A stretch of DNA of 64,000 bases from Platerodrilus igneus (taxonomy: Eukaryota; Arthropoda; Insecta; Coleoptera; Lycidae). Every line of letters begins with the position of its first letter. Within the stretch, counting starts at the first letter, position 1. Shown one piece after another: positions 58,001 through 64,000 of the stretch. The DNA is taken from contig JARFIW010001188.1 in assembly GCA_036346225.1 (NCBI GenBank), forward strand, positions 930,001 through 994,000, read 5' to 3'. Position numbers and translations under genes: made by a program. The notes beneath the pieces were generated by a model. The model was not told the DNA's origin. It saw nothing but the letters and a program-made list of their open reading frames with translations, and searched no databases.

Positions 58001-58235
58001 TTGTATTTTAAAAACAGAATACTACTAAGGCCATTTCTTTTTCTTTATCAAGAAACAAGTTACTTGCAGATCATACACGTGCATGAGTCTGCAAGAAACG
58101 TTGTCCTCTGCAAGAGGTTGGAAGGATCACAAGAACTATTTGCAATACTTATGTTGCTCTCATTCCAAACTGATTCCAAGTCGATCAAATCAGCACCAGT
58201 CGGTAACTGACGGAAAGCTAACGTATCGTTAGTCC
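58001..58235 (-). pseudogene. Possible 5' exon sequence of the MULE transposase
   Basis: One minus-strand frame is open from about 58232 to 58055 and reads ESCRTNDTLAFRQLPTGADL and then RTTFLADSCTCMICK, with paired cysteines at the end. It lies directly upstream of the recognisable transposase and in the same direction. A further Cys pair follows downstream in another frame (CDKTYSCS). The resemblance to the N-terminal region of the family is loose. Confidence 0.35.
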
Positions 58236-61200
58236 TACAACTTTCTTGAAATACAATGCATGACTAACCTAACAGGGTGTCCGGAAATAAAGCGTCGATA
58301 TTAGGAAAAGCGATTCTACACAAAAAATGAATACCATAAAGTCCTTTACACTTTCCATTTTTTGCATACTTATTTGTGTTCTTTTGTCTTCGCGTTCTAA
58401 ATTTTGCGCAGACCTACAATGCAAAAAGCGAAAACTAACCTTGGCTTGTAAACATGATTCAACACTTTTTTAACATTTTTATGCATTGTTACACTTTCGG
58501 TCAATTGTTATACTGCGCAATTGTTATACTCGCGATAACTACAAGTCATTGTCATAATTTAATGCATAATTATGCGGTTATTTTACCCGTCATATACCGA
58601 CCACGCTTTAAAAGTGATGCAACCGCTGCTTAAGTCAATTTGCAAGCACAATTTAAATTAAAACAAATTACTTGCGTGGTGGCATCTCGGAACTTATTCT
58701 CAGGGTACAACGGTGAATTGCAGGTTAGGTTCAGTTACCCATGTTGAATCAAATTATTATCCGTCCTTCCTGTAACTTCTGTACTCGTAGGGGAATGACA
58801 GGAATTAAGATACCAGGCACAATAAGAAATAAAGTTAGAAGAAACCTACATACCTAAAAAAAAAACAAACTCCACCACTCAAGATAGTTGTTGCTCGTCG
58901 AGGGCTCGTAACTTAATAGCGTTTTTTAACAGCACGGGCGCACTCCGCATCCTTTTGCGCAGACGCAGCTATCAGAGACGACAGAAATTGACGTATTCAT
59001 TTAAAAATGCGCGGCAATTTATTTACAAATTAAATCTAACGTGATGCATGCCAGTTGGCATGTAACAACATTAGGCTAGAAAGTGCATCCAAAAGTGTTC
59101 AAAAAAACGCCCCCATATTATAGGTGTAGCGTAGAATCGATGTGTGAACATAACATCCCGTTTGTTAAAACTATGATTTTGAAAGTGGTTCCAACGTTGT
59201 GCTACTTTGTTCCTAATCAATATTATTTTATTTCAAACGATTTTTTGAATAAGCGGAAAACCCCATTTTAATACTAGCACCCTTTTTTTCAGAAATCAAA
59301 AGTTTGATCCTCGTTGAACAGTGTTCTAGTTGTTCCAATAGGACAACTCCGCCTGAAAAACGATTCTTGAAAATACGGAAAAACACTTGTTTGGTGGAAC
59401 CTCTTTTTTGCGAACAAACCGAATGTAGTACTTTCAGGTAGAGCATTGGGAACGCGGCCGCCTAGGGGCCCTATATAAATTATAAGGTATGAATTTCGCA
59501 TCACTACCCGATATCCCAAAATCGATTTATGGACTATATCAAAAAGAGTAAAATATTCTCTTCATCTTCCTCTTTTATTCTATTGGCTAACTTTTTGTAA
59601 GTCAAATTGGAACAATGTGGTAGAAGGGTAGAACAATCTGGAACAATTATCAAAAACATAATTTTTAGAAAGGGGTGCCAACTTTACACACATGTAGTAC
59701 CGCTCTCTGGATTATTGACGCATCAAATCGAGACACACTGAATATTTCATTATTTTAGCATTCTTACCTACTCATATGCAATTCGATAGTTTTTAGTTCA
59801 GAATTTATTGCTTTTGTAACTCGAATACTTTTAGTTCATTTGGTTCTACTTCTTATTAGTTGCACGCGTTCTTGGTATATAATTGCTTTTACCCATTTCG
59901 AAAACAACAATACTCACTATTTTCACTATTGCAATTGTCTGTAAAATTTGAGCTGTAGGATCTGTATAAGTATTATTTCGATTTTCAATTAGTTAGCATC
60001 AATACTTACAGTGCGTATCAATTGAAATATTTAGACTTTACATTTGATCGTATTACTACTCTTAAAAATAAATTGGTACTACTTACAAATAACGTAAATC
60101 TGTAGTTTTGTTGCCGCAGTTAATTTTCTATTTCGTTCAAGTAAAAATCAAATTTGTTGGGAAAAATAAGTAAATACTGTAGGTCCCTTTGTTTGCTTTG
60201 CTAAAGTTACACACCAAACACGTAAACAAGGTATGTTCAATGTTTATTGCTTTGAAATTAGTGAATTAGTCATCAAGGACATCAAACAGCAAAACAATAA
60301 ATTCTACTTGTTCGGTCAACAAGAAATATGTTGCATTTGCATCCACACAACTGTTATGTTAACTGAATTAATTTTTTTGCAAGTTTAAGAAAAACTGAGT
60401 CAGGGTGATTTTGGTTTTAACCCATTTAAATTAGTACCGACAATAATGCAAATATGACTGAAATTTGCCATACAAGTAACATCCACCAACAAAAGTTTAT
60501 GCCTAAATATGCAGTTAGTGATATTTCATGCAATTTAGTTGTTTCTCATTTTTATAAAATAAGAAATGACTCACATATAGTACTGCGTTTTAGCTTTAAC
60601 AGTATCCATCTTTGTTCAATTAGTAGTAATAAAATAACTAAACCTACTTTTTACTTTTTCATAATGGAATAATTCCCAACGATTTATATTTCAATTGACA
60701 CTCAGAGTATTTTAAAATAATATAAATACCAATTTATAATGAAACAGTTGGTTTGGCGCTTTTCTCATGTCCGATGCGCTGCTGCATAAACAAACGAGTT
60801 ACCTATCATACCGGTCGATTACGGTTCGGTATTTATTCGTTCGCTAATGTGAACTCGTTCTGCTAGGACTGTCTAGCAGAGTTATAAATTACATCGCTTT
60901 CGCAAATTGTGTAAACAATATATAAATTTAATTATTATGTGTTTAAGTGTGATGCTTCAACAAGTTCCGCATAGTTCGCTGTACAAGAAATCTTGGATAA
61001 CTTGGTAAGTTTATGTGGTATATGTCTTTGGGCAGGGATTAGCGCTCAACTTATTTTTCACGTCAATATTTCAATATTTTTCTCATAAATATTCTTAGTT
61101 ATCACATTCAGGTTCTTCAAGCTTTCTCAAACTCAAAAAAATTATAATGAACAACAGTTCAACAGTAAAGAACGATCATTAAAGTAAAAAATGCATTTTC

Positions 61201-61640
61201 TTGTAAATAAAATGTACAATCAAACCAAATAATAAAGCTGAATGCTAGTGGCCATGTTTTATGTATACGCGGGGTCTCGAGGGAACTTCTAAGTGGACGT
61301 ATCTGTGAATTTTATCATGTCTTAAAAGATAACGTAAGCTCGTTTATGGCAAGGTAATAAAATACTGGTTTATAATAGTGTAACTAAACTCCACTGACCG
61401 ACTGCAAAATCGTGTAAAATAGTTTTAATGGAAGAGCTGCCCTCTATCGTAAAATGTACGTCTACGCAATGATATTCCCGTCTTAAACCAAATTCTTTGA
61501 AGTGTTAAAAAAACATGTAAAGAGATATTCGTGCATTATCCGACAGTCTGTCTTATTCTTAAAGACTAATTCTAGAAAAATCTAGAATAAATTATTTTGT
61601 GTTGATGATTGATCTAAATGGTTGTACACTGTTTAAAATT
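58236..61640. other. Unassigned region
   Basis: No recognised coding sequence. CAGGGTGTCCGGAAATAAAG at 58273 has the look of a DNA-transposon end, but the matching opposite end was not found. Around 59180-59410 two blocks with AACGATT...GAA...CGGAAAA are about 130 bp apart, perhaps an old tandem duplication. A frame at 60454-60672 and others of similar size show no family resemblance. The stretch at 60740-61020 is less AT-rich but gives no protein motif. Confidence 0.4.
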
Positions 61641-61654
61641 TTTATTTATCATGT

Positions 61655-61927
61655 GTGAGGAACCAAGCGGATCTTTTATTTGAAAAGAAATCTTGTGATA
61701 ATCGTCCGTATATTGCAGTGCAGTTATTTGGTAAAAATATTTGTGGGTTGTTGGATTCTGGATATGCCACCACTATAGTAGGCTCTTTGGCCCTACCTAT
61801 GTTAGAGGAATTAAAGTTAAAAGTTTTTCATACTGATCGTGGAGGTGTATTTACTGCAGACGGTTCAATTAAGGTAATTGTAAGTGTAGATAAGAGTTTA
61901 TATTTTTATAACGGTTCAGACTTGTAA
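61655..61927 (+). pseudogene. Retropepsin (aspartic protease) fragment of a Ty3/gypsy element
   Basis: Retroviral-type proteases cut the Gag-Pol polyprotein. The frame contains RPYIAVQLFGKNICGLLDSG followed by YATTIVG. This fits the 'v.v.g....lLDSGa..t.ig' active-site motif with catalytic Asp in DSG; Tyr replaces the usual Ala after the Gly. The flap region and the second hydrophobic-Gly motif are less clear. The frame stops at 61927, with no RT behind it. The family is probably that of the gag at 49039-50370. Confidence 0.78.
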
Positions 61928-61972
61928 AGGTTATTCACTGGGTTAAATTTTTCTATTTTTTGAGATTATAGT

Positions 61973-62176
61973 TTGGACAATTTGTTTGAAGCCGAGTTGA
62001 TTAGATTTTACATTCAGAAAATGCTAAAGTTGGAATATGAACTTAGGATTAAAGGAGTAGCAAGAAATAGACCGGAAACAGAGAAGAGAAAAATGATGAC
62101 TCACTTATTATCAAAAAAAGTTAACAAACCTGGTTGTCTATTTGATCTCTCGAGATATGAGATTATGTTTTGTTAA
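61973..62176 (+). pseudogene. Gag N-terminus fragment, paralogue of the 49-kb gag
   Basis: Contains KLEYELRIKGVARNRPETEK followed by LLSKKV, which parallels EELNYELRIRGKVSAREEVQ and AKEVFSK at the start of the gag at 49039. It lies downstream of the protease fragment although gag should precede it. The fragments therefore come from different copies or from a rearranged one. Confidence 0.6.
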
Positions 62177-62640
62177 ATTGGTATATTAAATTTAACTGTC
62201 GTTATAACGTTTGAGGATTGCTCTTGTGCAGTATGCACGGTTTCGTTTTGCTAACAATTTTTTATTTTTATCGGCATTGCAACGCAGCATGTTTAGTTCT
62301 ATTTAGTCTAGGCAAGATTTGTAGTCGTGGTTAATCGCTCAGCAGTGCGTTAGTCTAGACGTGATTTGGGATGAGTTTGTCGCTCTAGAATTTTTGAATC
62401 AATTGTTTTGAGGTAGGTGATGATGTAATTTTTTTGTTTATTGGTCTGGGTGAGGCTCGTAGAGGAATCTGACATTCTAGCAAATTTATGCGTTGTAGGT
62501 AACTTTTATTTGTTTCGATAGTTTAGTTATGAGTAGAACGAGAGTGTTCCAGTGCATGGAGTTGTGGTTAGCCATGGTAGTGGCATGGAACCACTTAAGG
62601 ACGTAGAAATCACTCTAGGTAGTCGTTCTCTATATGTTTC
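62177..62640. other. Spacer between gag-like and integrase fragments
   Basis: No clear coding motif. The frame that opens at 62552 runs into the integrase tail, but its first 25 codons do not resemble integrase. Confidence 0.4.
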
Positions 62641-62935
62641 CAATATACGTGGTTTGTTCAAAATATTTAAAGATGTACGTACTAATTTACACTTAGCATA
62701 TGAGCGATCCAGTCGCAATTATAATTTACGAAGAAGAGAGTACCTTTCGTGGTTGGCGCTAGTGTGGAAAGCTAACAAAGTGCTCTCTCATGCTGGAAAC
62801 CAATTTTCTGCAAAGTTAGCACCAAAATGTATACTAAGTATAGTCCGTAAGAGGATATCAAATTTAGCGTATCAGTTGAATAACGAAGGTGGTTCTAAAG
62901 TTGGTATATGGCATATGAAGATTTAAAACATTTTC
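62641..62935 (+). pseudogene. Integrase C-terminal domain (Osvaldo-like Ty3/gypsy)
   Basis: The C-terminal part of the frame 62552-62926 reads FKDVRTNLHLAYERSSRNYN, LRRREYLSWLALVWKANKVL, SHAGNQFSAKLAPK and SNLAYQLNNEGGSKVGIWHM. The order 'A....YNLRRR ... VW..N.vLS.A...F.AKLAPk ... yqL....G...G.WH.KDLK' is the SH3-like C-terminus of integrases in this branch. The catalytic core is missing. With the protease and gag pieces it may represent one heavily deleted element. The sequence beyond 62935 should hold the 3' LTR, but I cannot define it. Confidence 0.75.
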
Positions 62936-63397
62936 AGGCTATGGGTGATCTTATAGATATTTGTGAAGACTGGAATGTTTATAGAAAGTATATGTATTTA
63001 TTTTGATGAGTTGTTGTGTTCAACCTCAATTGTTTTTGAATTTTACTTAATGTTGCATATTTGTTTGAATCCTCGATATTGGTTGGCTATGTTGTTGAGT
63101 TATGTTCCGTGCTCTTGGTTGCAGCATTTCTTCTTTGTACTCGCCAAAAGGAAATTTTTATCATTTTATGAAAGAATTTTAGGTTTCTTAACTGTATGTT
63201 TTAGATACTAAGTTGTATCGAACCCAGCTGTGACTGAAAGGTTGCTAAGCAAAGCTATATTTTCAGTTAATGTGTAATGCTTTTGCCATTGTGAAGTATA
63301 AACTTCTTGTAACATCTTGTGTGGTCACAAAATATTTTTTTCTAAGTCGCAGTAGTACGAATTGGTTTGTGCTACTTAAATATTTGGGTCTAGTGAC

Positions 63398-63400
<3 letters not shown>
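62936..63400 (+). other. Possible 3' UTR/LTR region, undefined
   Basis: Follows the integrase C-terminus. An 82-codon frame at 62963-63211 is hydrophobic but has no known relatives. No LTR ends could be recognised. Confidence 0.3.

Positions 63401-63449
<49 letters not shown>
63401..63449. repeat. (AT)n microsatellite, about 24 units
   Basis: An uninterrupted run of AT dinucleotides, likely to vary in length between individuals and to be error-prone in assemblies. Confidence 0.97.
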
Positions 63450-63452
<3 letters not shown>

Positions 63453-64000
63453 TTGTGAATAAGTAGAATTGAGATTTGTGATGAGAAATAGTGGATTGAA
63501 AAAATTTACCTTTCAAAAAAAAGTTAAAACTTTAGTAATCAGTAAAAATAGTAATGGTTTTGTGATGACTTAAATGTTTCTTTTTTTGCGCATATTTAGT
63601 ATTCCCCTTTATACAGTTGTACATTAACCCCCTCCACATCCTAGTTTATATTAAGTCTATGGCTATTGTGTAAATATTTTGTGATTTATCAGTACATATT
63701 TTTTTTATAAATACTATCACGCATTAGTGAAGCCTTTTTGTGAAGTATATACAATCTATTCGGAGTGTCGGACAATTTTGCTTTTGACCTTTCCCTGATA
63801 TATGACTTCCTCGATTGTGACTCCTTGATTTTTTCTCCATATTGGAGGTATTGTACGCGTAGATTCAAAAACAATTAAAATAAAATTTCAAACGTGCTTA
63901 TATATTTTTTGCAGTTGTATTGGTTAACATAGATATTTGTTAGTTATTAGGAACTAGCTCTAGTATGGTCATGGGTTAGTATGTAGTGTTAAGTCTAGTT
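63450..64000. other. Spacer at window end
   Basis: AT-rich. A 61-codon minus-strand frame at 63689-63874 has no recognised homology. Nothing further was seen. Confidence 0.4.

Noticed and set aside
57734..58210. Plus-strand frame at 57953-58210
   Set aside because: It is a shadow of the minus-strand MULE transposase region.
59454..59475. Cluster of NotI, AvrII and ApaI recognition sites resembling a cloning linker
   Set aside because: Only these sites overlap here; the flanks show no vector sequence and continue as AT-rich genomic DNA. It is probably chance.

Overview
This window looks like TE-rich, AT-rich heterochromatin from an arthropod genome, most likely an insect. The reasons are short GT-AG introns, a Penelope-like element, a THAP fragment, a PIF/Harbinger fragment, a Mutator-like (MULE) transposase with a YqaJ domain, tRNA-derived SINEs and several Ty3/gypsy families. 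I found no intact host gene, no rRNA and no CRISPR array. Every recognisable coding region is a decayed piece of a mobile element. The species and the order are not decidable from this sequence alone.

Layout. 1-3.1 kb holds two SINE copies, a THAP fragment, the C-terminus of a CR1/Jockey-type LINE and a repeat with a 138-bp palindrome. 3.1-8.8 kb has nothing I recognise. 8.8-9.7 kb is a Penelope-like reverse transcriptase. 9.7-12.25 kb (minus strand) is the 3' half of a Ty3/gypsy element: integrase, then an in-frame macrodomain of the OARD1/TARG1 type, a polypurine tract and an LTR. 12.26-13.5 kb has another LINE C-terminus and a second copy of the palindrome repeat. 13.9-16.65 kb is a Harbinger transposase pseudogene split by a foldback-like element whose core is a minisatellite of about 100 bp.

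16.84-47.5 kb is one satellite array with a monomer of about 145 bp and about 200 copies. It shows several kinds of higher-order repeat and is interrupted once, by a 1.7-kb LTR-type element with a target duplication. The part from about 20.98 to 22.56 kb carries dense small deletions against its neighbouring higher-order copies and looks like poor consensus sequence rather than biology.

47.5-50.5 kb holds a gypsy reverse transcriptase fragment and then a gag region with a zinc knuckle. 52.3-58.2 kb (minus) is a MULE transposase/YqaJ pseudogene cut open by a solo LTR, which is itself cut open by a second LTR-type element. Both insertions keep 4-bp target duplications. 61.6-63 kb has protease, gag and integrase fragments that resemble the 49-50 kb family.

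The item most worth following up is the macrodomain joined to the retrotransposon Pol at about 10.44-10.87 kb. Both residues known to be catalytic in TARG1 are still in place, although this copy is broken.
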